From assembly GCA_001579985.1 (NCBI GenBank), contig LRSR01003905.1, positions 1 through 32,360 on the forward strand: a stretch of DNA of 32,360 nt, given 5' to 3'. The notes below the pieces were generated by a model that was given only the letters and a program-made list of their open reading frames with translations, was not told the DNA's origin and searched no databases. Both the position numbers and the translations under genes were made by a program. Shown here piece by piece: positions 21,891-32,360 of this stretch (position 1 is its first letter; each line of letters opens with the position of its first letter). The DNA is from Hypsibius dujardini. Lineage: Eukaryota; Tardigrada; Eutardigrada; Parachela; Hypsibiidae.

Positions 21891-22103
21891 ATGATGAAGA
21901 AAATCAATCAGCAAATTAAGTTGCTCGATGGTGGTAAGCAGTAAAACAATCTAGTCCGATGCGACGGGAGATCTACATAATATATGATGGTGTCGATTAA
22001 TTTTAAAATCAAACTTGTACTTGGCTGTTTTGTTACATTCCTCCTAAATAAATACAAATCTGCACAAAAAATATTTATATACGTGCACTCCAAAACCGCA
22101 AAC

Positions 22104-22106
<3 letters not shown>

Positions 22107-22138
<32 letters not shown>
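22107..22138 (+). repeat. (CT)n microsatellite
   Basis: About 30 bases of uninterrupted CT repeat in the spacer between the AAA and BTAF1 genes. Confidence 0.95.
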
Positions 22139-22140
<2 letters not shown>

Positions 22141-22341
22141 ACCGTTGTGTGAAAGAATAAAACTAGGGAACACGCATATAAAATGGAAATCTCTGATTCG
22201 ATACAAATTTGTAAAAAACATCCTTAAATTATTATATAGAAAATTAATTTAAAATTCCGGGACAGCGAGCGGTAAAACAATGCATGGATCTGCCGGAGGG
22301 AGGGAGGAAGGGAGGGAGCGAGGGAACGTAAGAATATCATC

Positions 22342-23798
22342 TCATTTCTTGAGGGTATCCATGAAGCGACCGACATCGAACTCGGTGTCATACTGCGACG
22401 AGTCCCATAAGTCCTCGAGATTCTCCAGGACGGCTTTCAGGCCTTTAACTGGTGCTTTGGGAGTCTGGCTTTTTGAGCCGCTACTGCCAGATGCGGATGA
22501 CGAATCCCCACTGCCACGGGATGGGGATTCGACGGAAAAGAGATCGACCAGCTGCTCGGTGCCCATGGTTTGGAGGGCGCTATTTTGCTGGGTGATGATA
22601 GAGTTAGCCATGTGGAGCTTGAATTTTTGAAGTCTGAAAGTGAGAAAAAACATTACTAAACGATAGACAAACCAAAGAAAACGGCAGGCAGGGAGGCAGG
22701 GAGGCAGGCAGGCAGGAAGAGAGGCAGGCAGGCAGACAAACAGTTAAGAGGCTCAGACAGCCTGACAGATAACAAACTAGTCAGCCAGCAAGACAATTAG
22801 AGACTCGTTCAGACAAGGCAGAAAATGCAAATATATACACGGGAAGGCGATAGACGTACAGAAATGCAGACATACTGTACATACAAATCGACAAACAGAC
22901 ATCACATACCCCATAATCTTTTCTTCAATGGTGCCGCGAGTGATCAGCCGATAGACATTAACCACCTTCTTTTGCCCGATTCGATGGGCCCGATCCATGG
23001 CTTGAATGTCTTTGGACGGGTTCCAGTCGTGTTCCACGAAGATAACGGTGTCGGCACCCGTTAAATTGAGACCGAGCCCGCCGATGGCGGTCGTCAGCAA
23101 CAGCACATCGATGGACGGGTCAGAGTTGAAGCGGTCCACCACCTTCTGGCGATCCTTGGCGGGTACGCTGCCGTCCAGTTTCAGGAACGTCACCGTCGGC
23201 ATATGGTTGCTGAAAGCAGACAATCGCCGTAATAAAGTGAAGACAGCGCGCAAACAGGTACAGTAGCACAGGAGTAGAAGCATAAAAAAAAGATAGAGAC
23301 AAGCAGTCAAAGACAATCCGGTAGGTAGACAAGCAGGCAGTCAGGAAGTCAGACAGAAAAAAAAACAGGCAGATAGATAGACAGACAGGTAGGTAGGTAA
23401 TGAGACAGTCAATCAGACAGGCAGGTAGGCAAGCAAGCAGACACACATAATCACTCAGAAAATGTTAATTACCGTAACAAATTATTCTCGATGAGATCTA
23501 AAACAACTGTCAGCTGGCAGAAAATAAGCGCCCGATGCGAGCTGACCACATTCTGTTCACCGACATCCTGTCCGATGCCACAGTCCAACAGGAGCTGTTG
23601 CAGAGCGACAAACTTTGCCGCATGGTGCATATCGCTGATGGACGTTCCGCTCCTCTCCAAGTCACGGGTAATCTCCATGTACTGTGGATGCTGTTTGTTG
23701 AGCACCAATGACGGATGATTGCATACCTTTCGGAGATATTGGAATGCCTGAAAACAAAAGCATTGGTTGACAAAAATAAACCCATTTCTATCAGTCTG

Positions 23799-23861
<63 letters not shown>

Positions 23862-25353
23862 GTCTCTCATTGAAACACCCACTTGGAAGACATGCCCAGT
23901 TGAACCGGAACCGACACCCTCACTTCCATTCGCTCCCAAAATGGAGGTCAGCACATCTTTTTGCGCTTTCGATTTGGCAAAGTCTTCATACAACCGCAAC
24001 TGAATTGGAGTTAAATCGCAATAGTAGTCTTGTATGATTTTCGGCGGCAGGTCCTTCAACACGTCCACCTTCAGTCGGCGTAGGATGAACGGTAGGACTT
24101 GTTTATGGAGAGCTTCCATGGCCAATGCGCCTTCCTCAATGTCTTGCGATGTGGCTTTGGGGTCTTTACTGGCCTCGATGGCGCGGGCGAACCGGCTAGC
24201 AAACTTCTTTTCCGTTCCGAGGAGACCCGGCATGAGAAAGTCGAAGAGTGCCCACAACTGAAAACAAAACAAATAAAATTACTTTTATTTTAACTGTTTC
24301 AAAAATATTTAAACTAATAAGAATTGATTTCATAAAAAAATGAGGAAGAGAAAAATACTGAAAAAACACACTAGTGTAACTTCACAAAGAGTTTCTAAAC
24401 AAAAAAGTTCAAATCTAAGAAGAGTAAAATACTAATATAATATAGAGATATTTAAATTATTTATTGAGTATTAAAATGTTTTGGAAACTCACGTCCTGAA
24501 CGTTATTTTGGACGGGTGTGCCGGAGAGGATCAGGCGATGATTGCAGACCAGCTGTTTAATGGCTCGGAAGACTTTTGTCTTATTGTTGCGAATGACGTG
24601 GCCTTCATCCAGGACGCAGTAGTTCCACGTGATGTCTCGTAGGAAGTCAATATCGTTCTTAACAATGTCGTAGCTCGAGATGATGAGGGAGTACTTTTTG
24701 AAAGACTTTTTCAACCTGCAACAAGTGAAAGCAATGCTAATTTAAATACTTCAATAATAGCAATAGACGTCAAGAAAAAAAGCAAAAAACAAAAATCAAA
24801 AAATATCATAAAAAAAATAAGAAAATAGAAAATAAGAAAAAGCATGGTAAAGTTTATATAATATATATAAAATAATAGTAGACTGGTGTTCAAAGAGAGA
24901 TTGTTCAATACTTGTTCCGTTCCGAGGGGCAGCCTTCGTATTTTAATGCGCTGAGGTCGCGATCCGGTAGGAATCGTGTCACCTCCTGAGCCCAATGTCC
25001 GATGAGTGTGGCAGGACAGATGACCAGTGATGGAAGCGGAGTAGAGCTTGACGATTTCGTTTGCTGGGAAAAAAACGAAATTGGGCTCCACATATTCTGT
25101 AGCTCATTCTTTTGACTGACAACTGCCATATGGACAGCAGAATAAAAGACCGTACCAACAGAGTGAACATACGCAGACAGACACAAACAGATACAAATAA
25201 AAGTAGGCAGGCAGGCAGGCAAATAAGCAAGAAAACAGATAGAAAGGCAGTTAGAGACAGACAGACAGACAAACAGACAGACAAACAGACAGAGACCGAC
25301 AGATCGAGACAAAAAGACAGACAAAAAAAGCAGATAGACAGACAGACAGATAA

Positions 25354-25388
<35 letters not shown>

Positions 25389-28300
25389 GCAAAATGAGAG
25401 CATCAACCAAAAGCGTAAAATCGGAAAACAAACAGACAATGACCCGGGGATGGTACCCACTTAAAAAAGCAATGACTGTCTATACCTCAAAGTCGACCCT
25501 CCGATTAAAATGATCAGCGGCGAGAATACAAATTGATTGCAGCGTCTTCCCCAGCCCCATGTCGTCGCATAAGATACCGTGCAGATTGTACCGGTTCAGG
25601 AAGTTCAACCAATTTAATCCGTCCTAGATTCATCAAAGAAACGTCTGTCTCAACTTGGCACAAGTCTGACTGCCTTGTCTGTCCGCTGCCTGTCTATCTG
25701 TAACAACCTGCTCAAAGGCCGAGCCTCCCTATACCTGTTGGTAAGAGCGGAGTTCCGCGTCGACCTTCACCGGCAGCACAAACTGCTGCATCTTGGAGCT
25801 GTCCAACAGCTGCTCCAGGAACTGCACCTCCTCCGGTTTGTGGAGGAACCACTGACTCTTCGGACTCTTCCCGGCGCCGGCAGTCATCCCGAGCGGCATC
25901 AGGCGAACCAGCGTGCCGAAGCACTGACTGGCCATTAGTCGGACCGCTTCATCCTGGTCAGTCATCCGGCGCATGACCGGCACGGTCAGGAGGACGATGT
26001 ACGGCACAACGCCGATGCCGAGGCGTTCGATGACGCAGCCGACTGTTTCGATGGCGCCCTGACGGCTGGGGATGTCCTCGCTCCCGAGGAGGGGAATGAC
26101 ATGGGACGCTAGAAACCTGCCAACGCAATAGTGATGTAAATTTGTAGAACAGTTTGTAGAGTAATTTGTAGAGCAATTTGTAAAACAATTAAAACCTTTC
26201 GGTATTCCTCGACCATAGATAGGAACAAAATGGAATGAATTGAAATAGGAAATTCAACACCACCAGACAAGCAGACAGGCAACAATAAAGAAAGACAGAC
26301 GGGCATGTGATTGTGATTAGTGACCGAATGATGGTTTAAATATATTTAAAAGATATTTAAAAACGGCTCAAAACGCCCTTTTTCATTTGATATTAAAATA
26401 TAGTTTTATTTTGTTTAAAAATCGCAAACATAGAAAGCGATAATAGAAAGTATATTATATTAAAAATCACACAATTCTTTATATTACATATTAGGATGTT
26501 CCATTTAAAATATCACTGGATACGCTAAAATTGCGGATTTCAGTTCTAAATGAATTACATATGCATTTGTGTCTTATTTAAAATCACACACAAAAATAGA
26601 AATAGATATTTAAAATCATACTCATGTTAAAAATTACAAGTGTTTTACTTCAACTATTCGGATATGACATTTAAAATATCACCATAAATGCTGAAAATGC
26701 GGATTTTATTTCTGAAAAAAAACCTTTATCTTATTTAAAATCACCAAAATAGAAATCAATATTGAAAGCATATTGATATTTTAAAATGACTACAAGTTTT
26801 ACTATAAATATTAGGATTTATCTAAAATATAATATTGTGAAAAATGCGGCTTTTCTTTCAAGTAAAATAAGAGACTGATTTAGATAAATTTCCTGGTGGA
26901 TTTGAACTTATTTAATATTTTATTTAAATTCAGGCATGTTATTTAAAGAAAACTTCATTGACTTGCTCGGAAAATGCTAAGCAAACAACGAGTTCGAGCA
27001 AAAACGCACCAAGCAAGCAAAGATACACAGCATTACCTAATCGAGCGCTCTTCGCAAAGAAGCGCCAAAGACGCTACCACCCGGCCACTCATATGTCTGA
27101 CTGCCGTGAAGCGATGTCCCACCCCGTTTCCGAGAAAGTCCAGGATGCCGAGTATGCGATCATACAAGTCCGGGTGCACGTGGGGGATGATTTTCTCCAC
27201 GATCTGCAGAGCCACTACGACTTCCTTGGCCCGTTCCACGTCAGCACTGCCGGCTGAGGCCAGTCCGACGGAGATCGGTCTGAGGATCCGGTCCACCACC
27301 AGTTGCGGGAGATCATCAAAGACACTGACTCCAAAGGCTGTGCTGATGGCGCGAAGACCGCATTCACCGCCGGAGCGTTGGATGTCTATGCCATTTTCAC
27401 CGGCAATGTGTGGCGAGGCCAGTGAGGCATCGGAGTTTGCCGGGAGGGTAATCGCAACTTGCGAGCTTTTCCTACTGCAGCTAGCTGGCTTCGTGGAGCT
27501 GGCTTTTTCCTTTTCCTGAAATACAGCAATCAAAAAAATTAGGAAGCTGACGGACGGAAGGACTTTCTATCTGTTGGTCCTTGAATCTGTCTGCCCCAGT
27601 CCAAATGTCTGTCCGTCCGTCAGACTGTCTATGTGACTGTCTATCTATTTGACTGTCTATCTGTCTGTTTGTCTGTCTGTCAGTTTGTCTTTCTATCTGT
27701 ATGTCTGTACGTATGCCTGTCTTACTGTCTTTCAGCCTATCTTGCCGACCGCCTATCTGCATGTCTGACTATCTTTCTGCCTGCCTGATGGTCAGTCTGT
27801 CTGGTCCTCTATCTGTCGATCTGTCTGCCTAACTGCCTACCTGTTAACTTTTCGAACAATGAATTTAACTGATTCATTAAGGATCTGCCTGTCATTGTGC
27901 ATACCTTGGCAGTAGCAAGCAGCGAGAATATCCCGGAACATTCGTCGAAAGCACAGTCGTCGTCGCTCAACACTACACCAGTCGGTAGAGGATGCTCCAC
28001 ATCCGGCGTCTGGGACACATCGCAGCAGAGATAGGAACAGAGATTCTTTACAATCTTCTCACAGGTCGGTGAGGCGACGCGACAAATTCGGGTCATTAAC
28101 TGAGCCAGCGTGTCACCGGCAAGGTCCTAAAGAACCATTCATAATCAACGGGTGAGAACTCTGCTCACATACCAGGGTTCGATAATCGAATAGTCAAACG
28201 AATAGAAAGAAATTGACCACCACACGCGAAACACATGAACAGACACACATATAGTCAGATAGACACGCTAGGCAAGACAAGATAGAATGACAGACACAAG

Positions 28301-30658
28301 CATACAGACAGACAGACGGATAGATAGCCAGACAGACAGACAAACAGGCAGACAGACAAACAGTTACCTGCAGAATTGAATTGGGAGTTTCCTTTAACGT
28401 ATCCATCAAGGGTCGCACCAGTGGAGCAAGCTTCTGCGGAGTGTGGCTCAGACCAACAAGAGCAGCAGCAAAGCTTAGATGTACTCTGTGTGCAAGAAGA
28501 AGAAAAATGAGGAAGATGATTAGATACAAACCATTGTCAATCAGAAATCGCCCTTAAGAGATTACAAACAGAGCCGCAGACCTTGAAGATAGACGAATGA
28601 ACTCTCCAGATGCCAGTTGAGTAGCCGTGGCAGCCTCATTTCGCTTATGCGTCAACAGGGCTAGACCGTTGTAGACTTTCGGTTCCTTTCCTGCAAGACT
28701 GTCCAATGCCTTTTGCGACAGTGTCGAAACTAATGCCTGGCACTGCCGAAGAGTGAGGACTGGTCTAAAAAACCATAAAGAAAATGAGTTCTCGTATTTT
28801 TTATGGGAAAACAACGGGAGTGTTTGTCCGCTACCGAAGGTATTCGGCTTCCAAATCGGCGCCGGCCACACGAAGCTGCTGCGCCAAACCGACACAGGAT
28901 GCGTGCATAGTCGTGATGGAGAGTGCTAACTCGTCATACGGCATCGTTTCCTCCAGACAGTCGACGAGAACAGATCGAACGCCGTCCAGCAGAGTAGCTT
29001 GCTGTAGAAAGAAACCAGGATGAAGTTGTCGGTCGGTCTGTATGCCTCTCTCTCTGTACGTCTGTCTGTCTAAGCGTCTGTCTGAATGTCTGTCTGTCTG
29101 TTTGACTGTCCGCCTGTCCGTGTGTGTGCTTAGCTGTCTGCTTGGCTGCCTGCAGACTCCCTGTTATTTCTGGGCTAATCCATCCAGCGATCTGCCTGAA
29201 CGCATGCCCGGCTTAATGTACAGCCGCTGACCGTCTGCACGTACCAATGCCACTGATTGTATGACCACTCGCGTCAACTCCACCACGATGATGGCCGCCT
29301 CGAATTTCTGCACCGCTGACTTGGACTTCAGATGGAACTGCAACAGGGACGACATGGTCGCAGCTGCGGCCAATCCACCATCCGATTCTGAGTCATTGAA
29401 GACTTTCGCAGCCATCAGAGCCAAAAACTGCGCGGCTAGGAAACGGGTCCGCACCACGGCGAGGTCACGGTCGGCCAGGAGGTCATTGGAGCATTCACTG
29501 CCCGCCAGAAAAAGCTGCTTTTCTGTGTGGTGGTTAACCTGCGAGGTGGGAGTGTCTTGTCTGGTAATGCTGAACAGGCCCGGATCGATGGCGATGGAGG
29601 GCGCCTGCATAGCCAGACAAGTCCACGTGGCGATCGAGAAGGAGAACAGATCCAGAAGGAGCGAGGTAGGTGCTGAATTCAGGCAGGCTCGCCAAAGCTG
29701 AAAGATAGATACTTCTTATCGGAATACAGACAGACACGAACATCGACATAGACAGTTGAACAGACAGACACAAATACAAACGGACAAAGGTAAGCAGACT
29801 TAAAGCGACAGAGCAGACAGACAGTCAAACAATCAGGCAGATGGAAAGACAAACTGATAGTCAGTCAGTCAGACAGGAAAACAGACAGACAACAAACAAA
29901 ATGAAAATCCATACCGAAAGTAAGTATGGATGGACACAGGCACGTTCCTCCAAAATGCACCGTTGATACAGACGTCTCATGAGATCCACGGCAATGGCCG
30001 GAACCCACTCCGAGCCGCCGGTTTTCGAGGCTGTTCCAATCAGTGTCTCCACGGTCTGTAGAACGGATATGCGAATGCGGTCTGAGGAATGATCGAGGAA
30101 TGGCCACAACCGCGGCAGCAGCTCGCTGAGCGGTCGTTGAGTGGCTAGGAAATGATCCGGCTCCGATTTGGTGACGATGGTGGACAGCAGGCTCATGAAG
30201 CTGTTGGTCCACGAGGTGAGATCGTCAAACTCCAGCAGACCATCCCAGAGGAGCGCGAGCACATTTGGTACCTTCGCCAAACCGAAAAATACATTAGGTT
30301 ATTCTGTGTCTTGGGTTCACGGGCACCGTTTTCAAACCTCGTGCGCCATAAACTTTAGGAACTGATCCATCACAGCTTCCAACACCGACGCGGCAACCGC
30401 ACACACATCATCTACCGAATCGCGCAAGCAGCCGAAGACAGCAGGATAAATAGTCGGGAGCAAATCCGAAACCAGTGTCTGAAAAAAATGATATAATTTA
30501 TATGTCAAAATAAACCCAAGACATTTTAAATTGATTCAAAAATATTTAATATTATAATGTAAAATTGAAGCATTAATCCTAAAATAACTTAGCCCATCTT
30601 CAAAAGCGTATGTCTGTCCGTCTGCCTGTCTGCCTATCTATCTGTCTGGCTGTCTGGC

Positions 30659-30691
<33 letters not shown>

Positions 30692-30748
30692 GGCTGTCTG
30701 CCTGCCTACATGCCTACATGCCTGCCTGCCTACCTGCCTACCTGCCTA

Positions 30749-30784
<36 letters not shown>

Positions 30785-32162
30785 GCTGTCTAATTATCTG
30801 TCTCATTGTTTGGTTTGGTTGTCAGTCAGTCGGTCTTTCTATCTTTCTATCTGTCTGTCTGCCTGCACGCCTGAATATGTCCGTCTTCTGCCTGTTAGTT
30901 GTCTGCCCTTCTGTTCGGTGTCTGCTTGCCTGTCTACCCAAATTTACTGCAGCTTCTGCGTGAAGAGATCACCCACCTGTCGCACGACCAGCACATATTT
31001 CAACCCCAGCAGGCCTCCATGTCGAGCCTGCCAGTTGGACTGTCCAATGAGCTTTAACAGACAAACCGTAACTTGGCTGACCAGTTCCGCGGGCATCCAC
31101 TTAACCACCGCGCCGAGAGCCTGGGCGCACGTCTCCCGGACCGGTGCGACCACCTCATACGCCACAAAGTCACCGAATCGATCCAGTGCTAGCACGCACA
31201 GCAGTCGCAGCGCGACGTCTTCCAGCCATCGGGCATTCAGCGAGACAGTGCAGTTGGCAATACGTCCCATTCCGCCACCGTGAGTGCGAACAATCTCCCG
31301 GATCCCCGTGGCTGCGCCATGGCGGATCCGCCAGTCGGAGTGGAACAAGTCACCGCACAGCTCTTCTAACAACCGCGTGAAAGGCCACTCCTTTGTCTGT
31401 TGAAATAAGAAGCAATTTTCATCACATATTACGCATATGCGTCAAGAGTGGACGCCTTACTTGAGTGACCTCAGACGGGTCGGTGCTCTCCGTGAAATCC
31501 ATTTCAGTCTCGTCACTGGTACAGTGGGCTTCGTCGACGGACCGAAGTTTCTTAACAGATCCATTTGATTCGAGATCGCTGCAGCGATTTAAGGAAAAGG
31601 ATTTTAAGCCCGTGCCAGAAAAAATTAAACAGACGACGAATAGGCTGGTTGACAGGCAGAAAGAGGGACACACGCATTGACAATGAACACGTCCGGTAAG
31701 TTGACCGACCCACTGACAGACTGACAGACAGGAAATAGACAAATAGATCGGCAGACAGACAGCCAGCCAGACAGACAGACAGACAGAGGGACAGACAGAC
31801 ATACAGACAATCAGACTTACGGCACTTCTTCAACTGAATGCGAGCGGCTGTACGACGTCTTGAGTTTTCGCTTCATTCGATTGCGCTCCCTGACGCTGGT
31901 CGAGGGTCCCGCTGACCACAATTTTCGAAGGCAAACCTGTAATCAAATCCGCGGCCACTCATTGCAAGCAAAAAAGGCGAGGAAGAATAACAGATACCTA
32001 CCCGTGAATTCGCTATATCCGACTCGGGTGCCGGCAGAGTGACGAGGTCCTCGTCGTGGATCATATCAGCTGCTACATCGCCAAGACCGGCCTTCTCCGC
32101 GAACCCACCCAGGCCCATCTGTTCATTGAGGATTCGTCGCTTTGCCGCCGCATCATTTGGAT
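22342..32162 (-). CDS. BTAF1: TATA-binding-protein-associated factor 172 (MOT1), SNF2-family ATPase, 5'-partial
   Basis: Twenty minus-strand exons: 32162-32002, 31936-31821, 31578-31461, 31396-30977, 30478-30338, 30271-29915, 29697-29245, 29001-28835, 28764-28582, 28485-28368, 28126-27905, 27515-27037, 26116-25735, 25623-25486, 25063-24912, 24715-24493, 24257-23883, 23747-23473, 23209-22910, 22633-22342; all GT-AG, phases close, 1689 residues visible. The first visible exon starts at an internal acceptor; human BTAF1 has about 1850 residues, so roughly 150 are off-window. Residues 1-1100 carry the HEAT-repeat TBP-binding arm ([29 protein letters not shown]). The ATPase follows: [35 protein letters not shown] and [11 protein letters not shown]. 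The C-terminus ends [15 protein letters not shown] as in the family. It uses ATP to strip TBP from DNA in the nucleus. The linker around 27905/27515 is shortened and diverged compared with human. Confidence 0.97.
22682..22800 (+). repeat. AGGC/ACAG repeat in the last BTAF1 intron
   Basis: GGCAGGCAGGGAGG-type units grading into ACAG, within the intron 22634-22909. In the BTAF1 sense it is CTGC/CTGT. Confidence 0.85.
23310..23450 (+). repeat. ACAG/GGTA-type repeat in a BTAF1 intron
   Basis: Degenerate ACAG, GGCA and GGTA units within the intron 23210-23472; sense orientation CTGT. Confidence 0.8.
23793..23868 (+). repeat. (CTGT)n array in a stop-free BTAF1 intron
   Basis: Nearly perfect CTGT, making up over half of the 135-bp intron 23748-23882. 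In the BTAF1 sense it reads ACAG and, because the intron is a multiple of three without stops, would translate as repeated Asp-Arg-Gln-Thr. Confidence 0.95.
25190..25390 (+). repeat. (ACAG)n array in a BTAF1 intron
   Basis: ACAG units with AAACAG and GGCA variants within the intron 25064-25485; sense orientation CTGT. Confidence 0.95.
25645..25705 (+). repeat. Short degenerate CTGT tract in a BTAF1 intron
   Basis: Scattered GTCTGTC words within the 111-bp intron 25624-25734; sense orientation ACAG. Weak but directional. Confidence 0.6.
26260..26305 (+). repeat. Short degenerate ACAG tract in a BTAF1 intron
   Basis: CAGACAAGCAGACAGG followed by AAAGACAGACGGG, in the 920-bp intron 26117-27036; sense orientation CTGT. 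Confidence 0.55.
26395..26880 (+). repeat. Diverged AT-rich tandem repeat, period about 155-166 bp
   Basis: Landmark blocks TATT(A/C)GGAT... followed by TTTAAAATATCAC and (A)ATGCGG(A/C)TTT recur at 26489, 26655 and 26809. A second landmark, CTTATTTAAAATCAC with AAATAGAAAT, recurs at about 26573 and 26731. The block fills most of the largest BTAF1 intron. Confidence 0.75.
27575..27842 (+). repeat. (CTGT)n array in a BTAF1 intron
   Basis: Degenerate CTGT with CTAT, CAGT and GTAT variants across the intron 27516-27904; sense orientation ACAG. Confidence 0.9.
28255..28366 (+). repeat. (ACAG)n array in a BTAF1 intron
   Basis: ACAG units reaching the splice donor of the exon ending at 28368, within the intron 28127-28367; sense orientation CTGT. 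Confidence 0.9.
29036..29155 (+). repeat. (CTGT)n array in a BTAF1 intron
   Basis: CTGT with AAGCG and GTGT interruptions within the intron 29002-29244; sense orientation ACAG. Confidence 0.9.
29722..29895 (+). repeat. (ACAG)n array in a BTAF1 intron
   Basis: Interrupted ACAG units within the intron 29698-29914; sense orientation CTGT. Confidence 0.9.
30608..30935 (+). repeat. Long (CTGT)n / (CTGC)n array in a BTAF1 intron
   Basis: CTGT core, then CTAC/CTGC tetranucleotides, then CTGT again, over about 330 bases of the intron 30479-30976; sense orientation ACAG/GCAG. It is the longest array in the window. Confidence 0.95.
31640..31815 (+). repeat. (ACAG)n array in a BTAF1 intron
   Basis: ACAG with CCAG variants within the intron 31579-31820; sense orientation CTGT. 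Confidence 0.95.
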
Positions 32163-32360
32163 CTGGGAGCACGACAAACGAATAGTTTTTGTTACTTTTG
32201 CGAACAAAGAATTTTGCTAATGATTATAAATCATTACAACACCAATTACTCACCAATTACTCACTTCAATTATGTAACGCCATTAATTTAAAACTGGACA
32301 AACTAATTTTTTTTAAATTGAAACAAATTACTTAACTAAGATTTCGCGCTTTATATGACC

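Larger units (their letters stand above)
21401..22341. other. AT-rich spacer between convergent genes
   Basis: About 0.94 kb separating the stops of the AAA gene (+) and BTAF1 (-). It holds an AATAAA at 21623-21628 (about 220 bases after the AAA stop), a 94-bp-period degenerate repeat, a CT run, and no supportable gene. Confidence 0.7.

Noticed and set aside
29230-29244. Extension of the BTAF1 exon beyond 29245
   Set aside because: The GTACGT donor at 29244-29239 joins in phase to the next exon and matches the family alignment (QSVAL then QATLLDG); the extension only adds unrelated residues.
16157-31833. Many Cys-Leu-Ser-Val and Asp-Arg-Gln-Thr repeat frames
   Set aside because: All coincide with tetranucleotide arrays in introns or spacers; the four-base unit gives a four-residue repeat in any open frame.

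Overview
The window is eukaryotic nuclear DNA. Every gene reads only when GT-AG introns are removed, exons are GC-richer than the AT-rich introns and spacers, and AATAAA signals follow several stop codons. An extracellular mosaic protein with F5/8-C (discoidin/fucolectin), SRCR-like and Sushi modules, plus a spastin-like AAA ATPase and BTAF1/MOT1, points to an animal or a close unicellular relative. I cannot name the species. I joined all exons by hand from splice sites and reading phase, and the phases close in every multi-exon model.

Layout: (1) 10-6148 (+), the 3' seven exons of a secreted multi-domain lectin-like protein. (2) 7501-6806 (-) and 9942-9324 (-), two paralogous secreted proteins with ten conserved cysteines, each with a TATA box about 95 bp before its ATG. 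(3) 10.2-13.7 kb, no recognisable gene; decayed tetranucleotide repeats, an exact 20-bp-period repeat and TA runs. (4) 13730-14497 (+), a small four-TM protein. (5) 15465-17849 (+), a 619-residue coiled-coil protein whose start codon lies at the edge of a tandem repeat. (6) 18503-21400 (+), a 405-residue spastin-like (meiotic-clade) AAA ATPase. (7) 21.4-22.3 kb, an AT-rich spacer with degenerate repeats. (8) 32162-22342 (-), twenty exons of BTAF1/MOT1, a SWI2/SNF2 ATPase that removes TBP from DNA; its first exons lie beyond the right edge.

The genes do not form an obvious pathway. Their shared feature is the introns: most carry a (CTGT/ACAG)n tetranucleotide array. In BTAF1 the arrays alternate in orientation from one repeat-bearing intron to the next, 11 in a row by my reading. 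Consecutive introns of the pre-mRNA are therefore complementary and could pair around the exons between them. One BTAF1 intron is also a multiple of three and stop-free, so retaining it would insert a 45-residue repeat into the helicase core. These two observations are the most worth checking.
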